Shown in pieces: positions 44,192 through 53,859 of a stretch of 64,000 nt of DNA. This DNA comes from Aestuariispira ectoiniformans (GTDB lineage: Bacteria > Pseudomonadota > Alphaproteobacteria > UBA8366 > Aestuariispiraceae): NCBI RefSeq assembly GCF_025136295.1, contig NZ_CP062788.1, positions 2,212,501 to 2,276,500 of the forward strand. Reading direction: 5' to 3'. The position numbers and the translations under genes were made by a program. Position 1 is the stretch's first letter; each line of letters opens with the position of its first letter. The notes under the pieces are model-generated. The model saw only the letters and a list, made by a program, of their open reading frames with translations, ran no database searches and had not been told where the DNA came from.

Positions 44192-45217
44192 TTAGCGGAT
44201 CGGCAGGGGATACATCAGGCCGCCGTCCCGGTAGAGGTTGTTCGCCCCTCGCTCAATACCGAGTGGCTTGATATGCTTTGCATAAAGTTCACCGTAATTC
44301 CCGACGGCCTTGATGGCGCGGTAGGACCATTCCTCATCCAGTCCCAGGGCCTTGCCCATGCCGGGTTTCACGCCGGTGATACGCTGTATCGTGGCATTGT
44401 CTGAGGACTTCATCTTGTCGATATTTGCTGCAGTTACGCCCAATTCCTCTGCGGCCAACAGGTTATTCAGCAACCATTTATTGATATCGAACCATTGATC
44501 GTCGTCACTACGGACGGTTGCCCCCAGTGGTTCCTTGGAAATGCGTTCAGGCAATACGACATAGTCGTCGGGATCAGGCGCATCTGACAGGCGGATGGAT
44601 GTCAGCGCAGAGGCATCGGTTGTGTAGGCGTCACATCGGTCGGAGAAGAAAGCGGTGGTGGCTTCCTTGGTACCTTCGAACACTACGGGCGTATAGGTCA
44701 TGCCGTTTCGTTCGAAATATTCCGATAATGTGAGTTCCGCAGTCGTGCCCTGTTTCACGCAGATCGTGGCGCCATCCAGTTCCTTTGCGCTGCTGATACC
44801 CAACTCTTTACGCACAAGGAAACTTTGCCCGTCATAAAACATGACGCCGGTAAAATTCAGCCCGAGGCTGGAATCCCGGCTCAGCGTCACGGTGGTGGTG
44901 CGGGAAAGCACGTCAACCTCTCCGGACTGCAATACGGTGAAGCGCTGCTTCGATGTGACAGGTACGAATTCGACTTTGTTTGCGTCGCCCAGGGTGGCCG
45001 CTGCCAGCGCCCGGCAGTAATCCACGAACAGGCCGGACCATTTCCCCTGGCTGTCTGGCAAGGACATTCCAGCCAGGCCGGTATGGACCGCACAGCGTAC
45101 CATCCCGCGGTCTTTGATGATGTCCAAGGTGGAGGCCAGCGCGGCCTTACCCCCCACAACGGAGAGCACGAGCATGGTCGTTGCGATGCAATAGGTCAGG
45201 GTGGATTTTTTCTTCAT
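44192..45217 (-). CDS. aapJ: amino acid ABC transporter substrate-binding protein (AapJ-like)
   Basis: A 341-residue periplasmic binding protein with a Sec signal peptide ending near GKAALA. It has the AapJ hallmarks DIIKDRGMVRCAVHTGLAGMS, GLFVDYCRALAAATLGD, TTVTLSRDSSLGLNFTGVMFYDGQSFLV and CVKQGTTAELTLSEYF. It captures L-amino acids for the fused permease and AapP encoded downstream. The start at 45217 (MKKKSTLTYC) is preceded by GGGGAG; a frame reaching 45301 adds a non-signal extension. The gene heads the operon and diverges from the LysR gene, its probable regulator. Confidence 0.92.
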   Translation of the reverse strand: MKKKSTLTYCIATTMLVLSVVGGKAALASTLDIIKDRGMVRCAVHTGLAGMSLPDSQGKWSGLFVDYCRALAAATLGDANKVEFVPVTSKQRFTVLQSGEVDVLSRTTTVTLSRDSSLGLNFTGVMFYDGQSFLVRKELGISSAKELDGATICVKQGTTAELTLSEYFERNGMTYTPVVFEGTKEATTAFFSDRCDAYTTDASALTSIRLSDAPDPDDYVVLPERISKEPLGATVRSDDDQWFDINKWLLNNLLAAEELGVTAANIDKMKSSDNATIQRITGVKPGMGKALGLDEEWSYRAIKAVGNYGELYAKHIKPLGIERGANNLYRDGGLMYPLPIR

Positions 45218-45355
45218 AACACTCCCCATATCTTTTCTATTCTGCCGCGCGGCGATTTGTGGCGCGGATGAGGGGAGGATTCTTGGCATGGGCCTTATCA
45301 TAAAGTAAAATACAATTATAAGCTAAACCAATTCATTTTTGTTATGAGATATTAA

Positions 45356-46258
45356 ATGAACCTCAAACAGATCGACGCCTTTCGGGCTGTGATGTTCAAC
45401 GGTTCCGTAACGCGGGCCGCGGAAAGCCTGAATGTTTCACAACCCGCTGTGACACGATTGATACGCGATCTTGAGTATTCAGTGGGCTTCCCCTTGTTTG
45501 AACGAAGCCGGGGGTCGGGAATTGTTCCGACACCGGACGCGGAAATGCTGCTGGTGGAGGTCGAAAAAACCTTTGCCGGGCTGGACTTGCTACGCAGGAA
45601 GGCGGCTGATATTCGCGACCTGCGGGGTGGCCAGTTGCGCATTGCCTGCCTGCCGGCGCTTGCCATGGGGTTCGTACCCAAGGTGATCCAGCGGTTTCGT
45701 ATGGATTATCCTGAAACGTCAATCCAACTTCAGGTGCGCAGTTCGTCCACCGTCCGCCAGTGGGTGGCCAACCGTCAGTTTGAGATGGGATTGGCGCGTC
45801 CGGCGCCCGAAGTGCCGGGCGTGAGGATCGAACCCTTTTGTACGGTCAATGGTGTCTGTGTCCTGCCGCCGGGCCATCGCCTGAGTGACCGCGATTCCAT
45901 AGCGCCCCGTGACCTGGAAGGCGAGAATTTCATTTCGTTAGCGATGGAAGATATGACCCGGCAACGCATAGACCGCTTTTTCGACGAGGCGGGGGTGAGC
46001 CGGAACGAAGTAGTAGAGACGCAATATGCAGCAACCATTTGCGGCCTCGTTCTGGAGGGGATTGGCGTTTCCATTGTCAGTCCCTTTGTAGCCCGTGACT
46101 TTGAGGCGCGCGGAGTGGTCGTCAAACCATTCGAGGCAGAATTGATTTTTGACTATTTCCTGTTCTTGCCGTCAGGTCGACCGCTGTCGCGCACGGCAGA
46201 AATCTTCCTGCGTAAAATGGAGGAACAATTGGCGGCAGACCGCTATTTAACCCAATGA
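45356..46258 (+). CDS. LysR-family transcriptional regulator
   Basis: A 300-residue LysR-type regulator. The N-terminal winged helix (MNLKQIDAFRAVMFNGSVTR, then AAESLNVSQPAVTRLIRDLE) is followed by the periplasmic-binding-protein-like effector domain (LRIACLPALAMGFVPKVIQRF through the C-terminus). It is transcribed divergently from the aapJ-metC-aapP operon with a 138-nt AT-rich gap, the classic arrangement for a LysR activator of a neighbouring uptake and catabolic operon. The co-inducer is probably the transported amino acid. It converges with the HAD gene, leaving only 25 nt between stops. Confidence 0.92.
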   Translation: MNLKQIDAFRAVMFNGSVTRAAESLNVSQPAVTRLIRDLEYSVGFPLFERSRGSGIVPTPDAEMLLVEVEKTFAGLDLLRRKAADIRDLRGGQLRIACLPALAMGFVPKVIQRFRMDYPETSIQLQVRSSSTVRQWVANRQFEMGLARPAPEVPGVRIEPFCTVNGVCVLPPGHRLSDRDSIAPRDLEGENFISLAMEDMTRQRIDRFFDEAGVSRNEVVETQYAATICGLVLEGIGVSIVSPFVARDFEARGVVVKPFEAELIFDYFLFLPSGRPLSRTAEIFLRKMEEQLAADRYLTQ

Positions 46259-46283
46259 CAGGGCCGAATTCTGTCGGTGAGGT

Positions 46284-47003
46284 TCAGGCTGTTTCCACCT
46301 CGTGGGCGGCGGCAAGCTCTGCCATGCTGTTGAAACGGAAATTGTAGTTTGGCATCTCGCCGGGGTCCATGGTTGCCCCAAAACCGTCCTGGTCAAAACG
46401 CCGGTAAATCCAACAGGATGCAAGACCGCAGCGATTGGCCGGGGCGTGATCGTGGAACATGCTTTCTGCCGTATGCAATATCTGCTCTTTTGTCACGCCA
46501 ATCGTCGCCAGTTTTTCCAGCATATAGTCGAAATTCCGCGTCGAGGGTTTATAGGATCCGACATCTTCGGCTGTATAGACCGCATCGAATGTCACACCGA
46601 GTTTTTCGTTGCTCGCGGCAAAGCTTTCATTGTCAACATTGGACAGAATGACCAGCTTGAAATGTTTTTTCAGATACCCCAGGGCTTTGGCGCTGTCCGG
46701 GAAGGCCGGCCAGTTCTTTACGGACTGACCATAGGCGACACATTCTTGCCAGGACACCGGAACCCTCCACTCCTCTGCCAAGCGGCGGTAAACGATGGCG
46801 AGAAGTTCTCGGTAGGGTTTGCCCGGTGTCTGGGATTGTTGGGATGATTCATGGCGGGCGTGGGCTTCAAGGATTGCATTTCGGGACAAGGGGGCCTCGA
46901 CCCTCGACGTGAGCGGCGTCAAGCCTTGCACCATGCCTGATTCCCAATCAATTAGCGTGCCGTAGCAATCGAAAGTAAGGGCCTTGAAATCGGATACCCT
47001 CAT
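46284..47003 (-). CDS. HAD-superfamily hydrolase, haloacid dehalogenase type II-like
   Basis: A 239-residue HAD protein. Motif I is FDCYGTLIDWESG with the nucleophile Asp, motif II is VILSNVDNE, motif III Lys is in GSYKPS, and the motif IV area is AESMFHDHAPAN. The C-terminal YRRFDQDGFGATMD resembles type II haloacid dehalogenases. Substrate could be a 2-haloacid or a phosphorylated small molecule. It is separated by 261 nt from iorB and has its own AT-rich upstream region, so it may not belong to that operon. Confidence 0.85.
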   Translation of the reverse strand: MRVSDFKALTFDCYGTLIDWESGMVQGLTPLTSRVEAPLSRNAILEAHARHESSQQSQTPGKPYRELLAIVYRRLAEEWRVPVSWQECVAYGQSVKNWPAFPDSAKALGYLKKHFKLVILSNVDNESFAASNEKLGVTFDAVYTAEDVGSYKPSTRNFDYMLEKLATIGVTKEQILHTAESMFHDHAPANRCGLASCWIYRRFDQDGFGATMDPGEMPNYNFRFNSMAELAAAHEVETA

Positions 47004-47264
47004 TACCGGAAATCCTCAATTGAATAGAAATTGAAGCTTATATTCTATATAGAGATTTTTCAAATTTATTTCTCTTTATAGTAGAATGTTTCTTTGCGTA
47101 GAGGCAGCCCAAATCCGTAGCCATTTTGTTGACGGAAATGGGCCCGAGGAGTTTTAAACTGCACCATGGCTACGCGCTGCATGGGCGATATAAGCCAAGC
47201 GTCAGTGAATTGGTACGGATTTGCGCGACAGGCCTGATCCCTTCGAAAGCCTGGGAGACTGGCG
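47004..47264. other. 261-nt gap between HAD gene and iorB
   Basis: The part next to the HAD start (47020-47095) is AT-rich and probably carries its promoter (ATTCTATATAGAG and TTTATAGTAGAA-like boxes on either strand). The remainder is GC-rich without a supported gene. A minus-strand open frame across it (to 47320) overlaps iorB and shows no recognisable family. Confidence 0.4.
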
Positions 47265-48824
47265 TCAGGCAAAGGATTTGATCGTCCGTATGGCACCGTC
47301 CAATGCTTTGCCTTCCTCATCCTGCAGGGCAGCCTCGCGGAGGCGGCGTATCCAGTCGGCGGCGTCTTCCCGTCCTTTCAGCAGGGGGAGGTTGGCGAGT
47401 ACCTTGTCGAATTTGGATAGACCTCGTGCATGGGTATCCGAATAGCCCTTGATCAACCGGCGGGTTCGCAGGATTTCGACGGCCAGGTGATAGTCGGCCG
47501 GTCTTGTCGCAACCACCAGCGCCAGCCAGTCTTCCAGATGAGCCTGTTCCAGCGCATGACGGTGGGTGCGCCTGCGCCAGCCGCGTAACCCGCCTACCAG
47601 ATAAAGCATCAGGAAACCGCGCAGGCTGTCCGTGCGAACACGGCGACCCTTGGAAAACCATCGGTCCAGCCGCGTCATCCATGCGGGGCTGGCCTCGACC
47701 TTTGAGCCCAGTCCTGCGGGCAGCAGGCCTGCGATTTCTTCGGCGCGTGGATGCAGGAACTCCGTCAGGTGGACGAGATTATCCTCCCCGGCCTTGATGT
47801 CTTTCTGGATGCGGTCAAAACGCAGGCCGCGGGTCTTGCGGTCGGCAATGCGGATCACATCGTCATAGGCCATGGCATTGGCGATATATTTCGCCGCCTC
47901 CCGTGACAGTAGGTGGCCCTCCGCAGGGTCGTCCAGTGCCAGAATCCGATCCAACCGGTCCAGATAGTCGGAACCATAGCGCAGGTCCTGAAAGTCCACG
48001 ACCTTGCGAAGACCCGGACGGGCAAGTTCGGCAACCGCGTCCGGATAGGCATCGACGCGCTGGGTGAGCGTTGCCCAGCCCTTTAGCAGCTTTGCCGGGC
48101 CACGCATGTCCTGGGCCGAAGTGTTTTGAGATGTATCGGTGGCTGACGTTGCGGGCAGAACGGGCCCGGACCGGGCCGCGTCGGCAGCCTTCCTGAAGGT
48201 GCGCAGAGAGGCTTCCACCCCCCGGCCTCCGGCCCGGATCGCCTCTTCAAAGGAGGCTTCCGGGAAGGGAAGCGCACCGGAACCAGCCAGTCCTCCGAAG
48301 AGAGAGGCGGAAATGACGGAGCCGTTGTCGACGGCGATTTTCTCCATGTCCAAGAGGACGAGTTTTTTTGCGGCATCTTTGGCCGCGGTCTCAACTTCCT
48401 CCGCCTTGGCGATGCCATCACCCGGCACTATCTTTTCGCTTACGGCCAGAACGCGGTGGGTGGAGGCGATGAGGGTTGTGCGATCCGGGGTGACAAAGCC
48501 ACGCATGATAGCGCGCCCGGCCTCCATCACTTCCGCAGCGATCATAATGTCGACATCGCCGGGGGCGGGGGCCAGTGAGAAGACGGGGGTTCCGTTGTCC
48601 AGGGCAGGGGCCATTTCGATATAGTAGATTGTGGCCCCCGTGCGCTGGGCGACGCCAGCGACGGAGGTTGCCTGGCAGACATATCCCCGGGATCGGGCCA
48701 GACCCTCGATCCAGCCGGTGAGGACGCCGCCACCCTGTCCGCCGACGGCCAGAACGGCCAGTTTGATAATCCCGCCGAGATCCGTGGCGGAACCGGCTTT
48801 CTGCAGAGGTAAAATACTGTTCAT
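47265..48824 (-). CDS. iorB: indolepyruvate oxidoreductase beta subunit, extended form (IorB)
   Basis: A 519-residue protein. The N-terminal ~200 residues are the gamma-type pyruvate:ferredoxin oxidoreductase domain (LAVLAVGGQGGGVLTGWIEG, TSVAGVAQRTGATIYYIE). A long helical C-terminal extension of about 280 residues (DUF6537-like, with RGFLMLYLVGGLRGWRRRTH) is usual in proteobacterial IorB fusions. With IorA it oxidatively decarboxylates arylpyruvates such as indolepyruvate to aryl-acetyl-CoA. It overlaps the iorA stop by 4 nt and ends the minus-strand operon. Confidence 0.9.
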   Translation of the reverse strand: MNSILPLQKAGSATDLGGIIKLAVLAVGGQGGGVLTGWIEGLARSRGYVCQATSVAGVAQRTGATIYYIEMAPALDNGTPVFSLAPAPGDVDIMIAAEVMEAGRAIMRGFVTPDRTTLIASTHRVLAVSEKIVPGDGIAKAEEVETAAKDAAKKLVLLDMEKIAVDNGSVISASLFGGLAGSGALPFPEASFEEAIRAGGRGVEASLRTFRKAADAARSGPVLPATSATDTSQNTSAQDMRGPAKLLKGWATLTQRVDAYPDAVAELARPGLRKVVDFQDLRYGSDYLDRLDRILALDDPAEGHLLSREAAKYIANAMAYDDVIRIADRKTRGLRFDRIQKDIKAGEDNLVHLTEFLHPRAEEIAGLLPAGLGSKVEASPAWMTRLDRWFSKGRRVRTDSLRGFLMLYLVGGLRGWRRRTHRHALEQAHLEDWLALVVATRPADYHLAVEILRTRRLIKGYSDTHARGLSKFDKVLANLPLLKGREDAADWIRRLREAALQDEEGKALDGAIRTIKSFA

Positions 48825-50971
48825 CGGATTGCTTCCGCGAGTTCAAGGCGACGGTTGCTGCGTCGGGATTGCAGCCAGGAGATGAGGCGCTGGCGAAGGC
48901 GGGCCGCCCAGCGTTCCACCCGTCCCGGATTATGGATAACGTCGGTGCGGTAGAAACTGGGGCAGAGGACGGCGGCTTCGGCCACCTCGCCGCAATTGCC
49001 GCAGCCCACGCAGGTCTGGTCGATCGAAGCCACAGGATCGTCGCGCAGGGGATCGTCCAGCCGTTTCAGGGATAGCGACGGACAACCGGAAAGCCGGATG
49101 CAGGCATGGTCGCCGGTGCAGATATCCTCGTCCACGCCGAAACGCGGGGCCTCGATACGGCGGCCCTCCCGAATTGCCTTGGCGCGCTGCGGTTTTTCGC
49201 GCCGCTGCCGGTTCAGCATGCATTCGGAGGAGGCCACGATCACCTTCGGGCCTTTCTCGTCCGTGGTCAGGGCATCGCGGATAACCTCGCGCATGCGGGC
49301 CACATCATAGGTCCGGTCCACCTGGCGCACCCAGTTGACCCCGATACCTTTCACGGCATTGGTGATCGGGTTTTTCGTAGCCTTGGTCGGATTGTCGGCG
49401 CGCGAACTGGGCAGGTCCTGGCCGCCTGTCGCCGCCGAATAATAATTGTCGACGACGATCGCGAGGCTGTCGGCCTTGTTGTAGACCATATTGCCGATAG
49501 AAGTGCTGAGGCCGTTATGCCAGAAGCCGCCGTCGCCGATGATGGATACGGCGCGCTTTTCCCCGCCGCCGTCGAAAGCGGCATTGGATGCGGGGCCGAG
49601 GCCATAGCCCATGGTCTGCCCGCCGATTTCGAAAGGCGGCAGCGAGGCAAACAGATGACAGCCGATATCGGCGCTGATCTGATGCTGGCCCAATTCCTTC
49701 TCAACCAGTTTCATGGCGGCGAAAATGGGCCGTTCAGGGCATCCGGTGCAAAATCCCGGCGGACGGATCGGGACAACCTTCGACAGGTCGGGTGCCTGTG
49801 GAACCGGGCTGTTGGGAGCCAGAACCTGATCGGGCAACAGGGCCGGATTGGTTTGTTTCAGGAAGGCCGTTACCGCATTCAGCATCTCGTCGCCGGTATA
49901 TTCCCCGGCCAGGGGAAAGATATCCTTGCCGTGCAGCATTACCGTTGATCCGGCACGGTAGAGCATGGTGGACATTGACTGTTCAATGAATTCCGGCTGG
50001 CCTTCTTCAACGACCAGTACCGCATCCTTACCGGCACAAAAATCGAGGAATTCGGATTCAACGATCGGATAGGTGACGTTCAGGACGTAGAGCGGGATGT
50101 CGGTGTTGCCGGCAATATCGGCGAGGCCCAGCCGCTGCAGGGCGCGGATGACACCATTATACATGCCACCCTGGCAGACGATGCCTGCGGGGGCTTTTTC
50201 CGGGCCGAAATGCTCATTCAGTTTGTTTTCGCGGATGAATTTTTCGGCCGCAGGCCAGCGGTTTTTAATTTTGTCCTGCTCATGGGCATAGGACATGGGC
50301 GGCAGCACGACGCGGTTAAAGTCTTTTTGCGGGTTGGACAGGGCGTCGCGCACGCTGAGCGGTGGGCGCCTGTTGTCGCTGGTGTCAAAGCTTCCGGTCA
50401 CATGACAGGACCGAATCCGCACCATTAACATGACCGGCGTGTTGGAGGCTTCCGACAATTCAAAGCCCTGGCCGACCGCCTTGACGATGGAGGGCAGGTT
50501 GGGCCGGGGGTCCAGAAGCCAGAATTGAGACTTCATGGCAAAGGCATGGCTGCGCTCCTGCATGATCGAGGAGCCTTCGCCATAGTCTTCGCCGACAATG
50601 ATAAGGGCGCCGCCGGTAACTCCCGACGACGCCAAGTTGGCCAGGGCGTCGGAGGCGACGTTGACGCCAACTGGACCTTTAAAAGTAACCGCGCCGCGGA
50701 TGGGATAATGGACGGAGGCGGCCAGCATGGCTGCTGCGGCGGCTTCCGAGGCATTGGCCTCGAAGCGCACGTCAAGCTCGCTCAGCAGGTCTTCCGCATC
50801 CGCCAGAACATCCATAAGATGACTGATGGGCGCACCCTGATAGCCACCGACATAGCCGACGCCGTTTTCAAGAAGGGCCTTGGTTATTGCCAGAATCCCC
50901 TCACCGGTAAATGTCTCGCCTGCACCGCGTCGCAGGTGTTTTACCTCTGCCTTGAAAGAGCGTTCGGCCAT
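48821..50971 (-). CDS. iorA: indolepyruvate ferredoxin oxidoreductase alpha subunit (IorA)
   Basis: A 716-residue TPP-dependent 2-oxoacid oxidoreductase. The N-terminal pyrimidine-binding domain has YVGGYQGAPISHLMDVL. The TPP-binding domain has PPGFCTGCPERPIF and IGDGGFWHNGLSTSIGN. The C-terminal ferredoxin-like part has CTGDHACIRLSGCP and CVGCGNCGEVAEAAVLCPSF for iron-sulfur clusters. It acts on aryl-2-oxoacids derived from Trp, Tyr or Phe. The ATG at 50971 starts the conserved MAERSFKAEVKHL; a longer frame runs into the MarR gene. The stop overlaps iorB by 4 nt, and the MarR gene ends 8 nt upstream. Confidence 0.93.
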   Translation of the reverse strand: MAERSFKAEVKHLRRGAGETFTGEGILAITKALLENGVGYVGGYQGAPISHLMDVLADAEDLLSELDVRFEANASEAAAAAMLAASVHYPIRGAVTFKGPVGVNVASDALANLASSGVTGGALIIVGEDYGEGSSIMQERSHAFAMKSQFWLLDPRPNLPSIVKAVGQGFELSEASNTPVMLMVRIRSCHVTGSFDTSDNRRPPLSVRDALSNPQKDFNRVVLPPMSYAHEQDKIKNRWPAAEKFIRENKLNEHFGPEKAPAGIVCQGGMYNGVIRALQRLGLADIAGNTDIPLYVLNVTYPIVESEFLDFCAGKDAVLVVEEGQPEFIEQSMSTMLYRAGSTVMLHGKDIFPLAGEYTGDEMLNAVTAFLKQTNPALLPDQVLAPNSPVPQAPDLSKVVPIRPPGFCTGCPERPIFAAMKLVEKELGQHQISADIGCHLFASLPPFEIGGQTMGYGLGPASNAAFDGGGEKRAVSIIGDGGFWHNGLSTSIGNMVYNKADSLAIVVDNYYSAATGGQDLPSSRADNPTKATKNPITNAVKGIGVNWVRQVDRTYDVARMREVIRDALTTDEKGPKVIVASSECMLNRQRREKPQRAKAIREGRRIEAPRFGVDEDICTGDHACIRLSGCPSLSLKRLDDPLRDDPVASIDQTCVGCGNCGEVAEAAVLCPSFYRTDVIHNPGRVERWAARLRQRLISWLQSRRSNRRLELAEAIR

Positions 50972-50979
50972 TGGGTACC

Positions 50980-51480
50980 TCAGATATCGTTTTTGCGAAT
51001 ATTCGACAGAATTTTTTGCAGCGTCGTCACGAAAACGCGCCGCTCGTCGTCGGGAATGCCCTGAAACATCTGTTTGTGGGCGGCGGCCATCTGCGGCCAC
51101 ATGGCGTCAAAGGCGGCCCTGCCTTCCACGGTCAGTGAAACGCGGGTAGCGCGGCTGTCTTCGGCATCGGCTTCCCGGTGGATCAGGTTTTCCGCGGCCA
51201 TTTGATCCAGCGCCCGGCTGAGTGTTGATTGTTCGACTACGGCATGAACGGCCAGTTCGCGGATCAAAATGCCATCCATGACCGAAAGCACCGCCAGCGC
51301 GCGCATTTTTGGCGTGGTCAGCCCTTGTTTGGCGATTTCCTCCCGCAGGGAGTGGTTATAGCGGGCCATGATACGGTTCATAAGGTAGGGGGCGAAATTC
51401 CGCAGACCGATCTCGCCCAACCGGGGAAGGTTCGTTACCGGTTTTTCGTCATCCGTCCCGAGAATGCTTTTGTCACTCAT
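50980..51480 (-). CDS. MarR-family transcriptional regulator
   Basis: A 166-residue winged-helix MarR protein. The core LTTPKMRALAVLSVMDGILIRELAVHAVVEQSTLSRALDQM is given by its helices in order, followed by the wing EDSRATRVSLTVEGR and a dimerising C-terminal helix. It is embedded between the FAD oxidoreductase (4-nt overlap) and iorA, so it very likely autoregulates the operon in response to its aromatic acid or thioester substrate, as many MarR regulators do. Confidence 0.92.
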   Translation of the reverse strand: MSDKSILGTDDEKPVTNLPRLGEIGLRNFAPYLMNRIMARYNHSLREEIAKQGLTTPKMRALAVLSVMDGILIRELAVHAVVEQSTLSRALDQMAAENLIHREADAEDSRATRVSLTVEGRAAFDAMWPQMAAAHKQMFQGIPDDERRVFVTTLQKILSNIRKNDI

Positions 51481-53042
51481 GCGCCCAGTCCTTTCGCTGC
51501 CAGATATCCGGACCCTCCACCTAACCCAGGGCCGGGATGGGTGGAAGCCCCAATATGCAGTAGTCCCTGGAAGGCAGTCCGCCCATTCACAGAATGGGGG
51601 AAGGGGCGCCAGGCAAAGAACTGGTCGATTGAACAGGCACCGCCATAAGGGTCGCCGCCAACCAGATTGACGTTAAGCGCCTGCAGATCACGCGGGGAAT
51701 AGGCCCGGCGCGCTAGTTTGATTGTATCGAAATTGACGATATGACGGCGCAGGATGTCTTCGATCCGGTCGGCAAAGGCCTCGCGGGTAGCCTCGTCCCA
51801 TTCCGTGCTTGCGATCTTGCCTGCGGCATCTCCCTTGATGATGCGTGGCGCGTCTGGAATCTGCAGCCAAAGTATGGCCTTGCCGTCCGGGCAGCGGGTC
51901 GGGTCAAGGCGGTGGGGCTGACCGACGCAGATCGTCGGCGTTTCGGGCAGCATACCGCGTTCGGCCTCGTTGGCGGATTTGGATACGGAATTGATCCCGT
52001 CGCTCAGATGGATGAGGGCAACATCCTCCAACCCTTCTGCCGCCCATTGCGGGGCCGCGTCCAGGGCGTAGTGAAGCTGGAAATTGCCTTTGCCGTGACG
52101 AAAGCGTTGCTGGGCCTGCCGATCCTCCGGCAGGGCCGCGTCCTGCAAAAGCTGTCCGTAAAGCTGGTCCGGCGCGACGGAGGCCAATACGTTGCGCGCG
52201 GTGATCGTTTCGCCGTCGGCGGTGACGACACCGGTCGCGCGACCGTTCTCAATCAGAATTCGGTCGACGGTCGTATTGCACCGGACTTCGCCGCCATGAG
52301 CTTCTATCAGGTTGACGAAGGCTGTCGCTGCCGCTCCCGCACCACCTTTGACCACCGGTGCGCCCGCAGCCTCCAGCGTGAAGGCAATGACCTTGCCGAT
52401 CAGACCGGAGGATGTGCTTTCCGGCGACAGGCCCATATGCAGCACCCAAGGTGCCCAGAGCGCCTGAATATCCGGGCTGTCATAACTGCTTTCCAGCCAG
52501 CTTCGCGCAGAGGTCATTGCCTTGCCAAACCAACTGACGAGGCCCCGTGGGCCACGGCGGTAGACCTGGCCCAGAAGCAGTTTAGCCGTCGGCCAGCTCC
52601 ACAGCGCACCGCCCAGAAGGGTGAAAAGAAGGTCCGCGTCAGCCTCGATCTCTCGGACATCCTGTCCGTGGCGATCCCCATCTCCCGGAGAACATTCGTT
52701 GAAAGCCTTCATATTGGCCGTGCGGTCCCGGTCGAGATAAAGGGCGCTGCCATCGGGGCGCAGAACCGCCGTCGGCTTAGTACTGTGGCAGAATTCCAGG
52801 CCATGTTTGGCAAGATCATCCCCCAGTTCTCGAAAGGCGGGAGAGGTGAGGAACAGGACGAAGGTTGCGGCCATAACGTCATGATGGAAACCGGGTAGGG
52901 TAGCTTCCTCCGTCCGCATGCAACCGCCCGGTCGCTCGGATCGTTCGAGGATCAGTACCTTGTCGCCCTTGCGCGCCAGTAATGCACCGGCGACAAGGCC
53001 GTTAATTCCGGACCCGATGATGATATGGTCAACCTTCGTCAC
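51477..53042 (-). CDS. FAD-dependent phytoene-desaturase-like oxidoreductase 1
   Basis: A 521-residue flavoprotein. The dinucleotide-binding motif IIIGSGINGLVAGALLARKG is followed by ERSERPGGCMRTEE. A C-terminal FAD closing motif, HIGASTHPGPGLGGGSGYLAAK, appears in pieces in the last 25 residues. It belongs to the amine-oxidase/phytoene-desaturase superfamily but not to carotenoid synthesis by context. A second flavoprotein with the same layout lies 930 nt away on the other strand. The two share LVGGD and the closing motif, and may form a pair acting on one substrate. It lies between the cyclase and MarR genes in the same operon. Confidence 0.87.
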   Translation of the reverse strand: MTKVDHIIIGSGINGLVAGALLARKGDKVLILERSERPGGCMRTEEATLPGFHHDVMAATFVLFLTSPAFRELGDDLAKHGLEFCHSTKPTAVLRPDGSALYLDRDRTANMKAFNECSPGDGDRHGQDVREIEADADLLFTLLGGALWSWPTAKLLLGQVYRRGPRGLVSWFGKAMTSARSWLESSYDSPDIQALWAPWVLHMGLSPESTSSGLIGKVIAFTLEAAGAPVVKGGAGAAATAFVNLIEAHGGEVRCNTTVDRILIENGRATGVVTADGETITARNVLASVAPDQLYGQLLQDAALPEDRQAQQRFRHGKGNFQLHYALDAAPQWAAEGLEDVALIHLSDGINSVSKSANEAERGMLPETPTICVGQPHRLDPTRCPDGKAILWLQIPDAPRIIKGDAAGKIASTEWDEATREAFADRIEDILRRHIVNFDTIKLARRAYSPRDLQALNVNLVGGDPYGGACSIDQFFAWRPFPHSVNGRTAFQGLLHIGASTHPGPGLGGGSGYLAAKGLGA

Positions 53043-53067
53043 TGATCGTATCCCTCCTTGCCCTGTC

Positions 53068-53859
53068 TTATCCTTGCGGAACCAGAGCCAGAGCGCGGAT
53101 CGGGCTGCCCGTGCCGCGTTCGATCTTCAGTGGAGCAGCGATCAGGATTGCCCCTTTGGCAGGCAACTGATCAAGGTTGGCGAGCGAGGCCAGACCGAAG
53201 CAGTTATCGCGATGCAGCAGGTTATGGGCCGGGAAGGGGGGCGTCATGCCACCAGCCTGACCCGCGTCGGTCCCGATGCACTGGGTGCCCCAGCCAACAA
53301 TGCCCTTCGCCAACAGGAATTCCATGCATTCCGGGGTCGGTCCGGGGCTGTGCGGTCCGTTTTCATCCGCATTGAGGAAACTGTCTTCATCGTCGGCGCG
53401 TCTGTCCCAGTCGCTGCGCATAACGACCCATTCGCCTTTGCCGATCTCGCCATGTTCCGCCTCCCAGGCCTTCACATGGTCCGGGGTCAGCAGGAAGTCC
53501 GGGTTTTCTGCGCTTTCTTTTGAGCAATCAATGACATTCACCGGCGCGACAAGGCGTTGTACATTCAATGTGTCGGTATAGCCGTCTTCATAATCCTTGC
53601 CGGTGATCCAGTGATGCGGCGCATCGAAATGGGTACCGGAATGCTCACCCAGGACCATCCAGTTCCAGGCGAAGAAGGGGCCGTCCTTGTCATATTCGCT
53701 GATCTTGTTGATTTCGACCTTGGGGGTGTTTTTGGCGAAATCTTCCGGCAGGCGCAGGATCGGTGTGTCAGGCCCCAAAGTGCCGGAGCAATCGACGACC
53801 CGCACTTTGCCCGCGAGCAGTTGCCTGCCAAGCTCTTCCAGATTTGAATGTATTTGCAT
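53068..53859 (-). CDS. cyclase-family (kynurenine formamidase-like) metal hydrolase
   Basis: A 263-residue protein of the cyclase/KynB superfamily. The metal-site motif HSGTHFDAPHH (H-x-G-T-H-x-D-x-P-x-H pattern) is present around residues 72-82. VDCSGTLGPDTPIL at the N-terminus and VVMRSDWD in the core are also typical. Related enzymes hydrolyse N-formylkynurenine or other cyclic amides and esters. It heads the minus-strand operon with FAD oxidoreductase 1, marR and iorAB. Together this suggests opening or hydrolysis of an aromatic, possibly tryptophan-derived, compound before oxidation. No signal peptide. Confidence 0.88.
   Translation of the reverse strand: MQIHSNLEELGRQLLAGKVRVVDCSGTLGPDTPILRLPEDFAKNTPKVEINKISEYDKDGPFFAWNWMVLGEHSGTHFDAPHHWITGKDYEDGYTDTLNVQRLVAPVNVIDCSKESAENPDFLLTPDHVKAWEAEHGEIGKGEWVVMRSDWDRRADDEDSFLNADENGPHSPGPTPECMEFLLAKGIVGWGTQCIGTDAGQAGGMTPPFPAHNLLHRDNCFGLASLANLDQLPAKGAILIAAPLKIERGTGSPIRALALVPQG

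Noticed and set aside
47066-47320. Small minus-strand open frame as an IS remnant
   Set aside because: No terminal repeats, target duplication or recognisable transposase motif; overlaps iorB.
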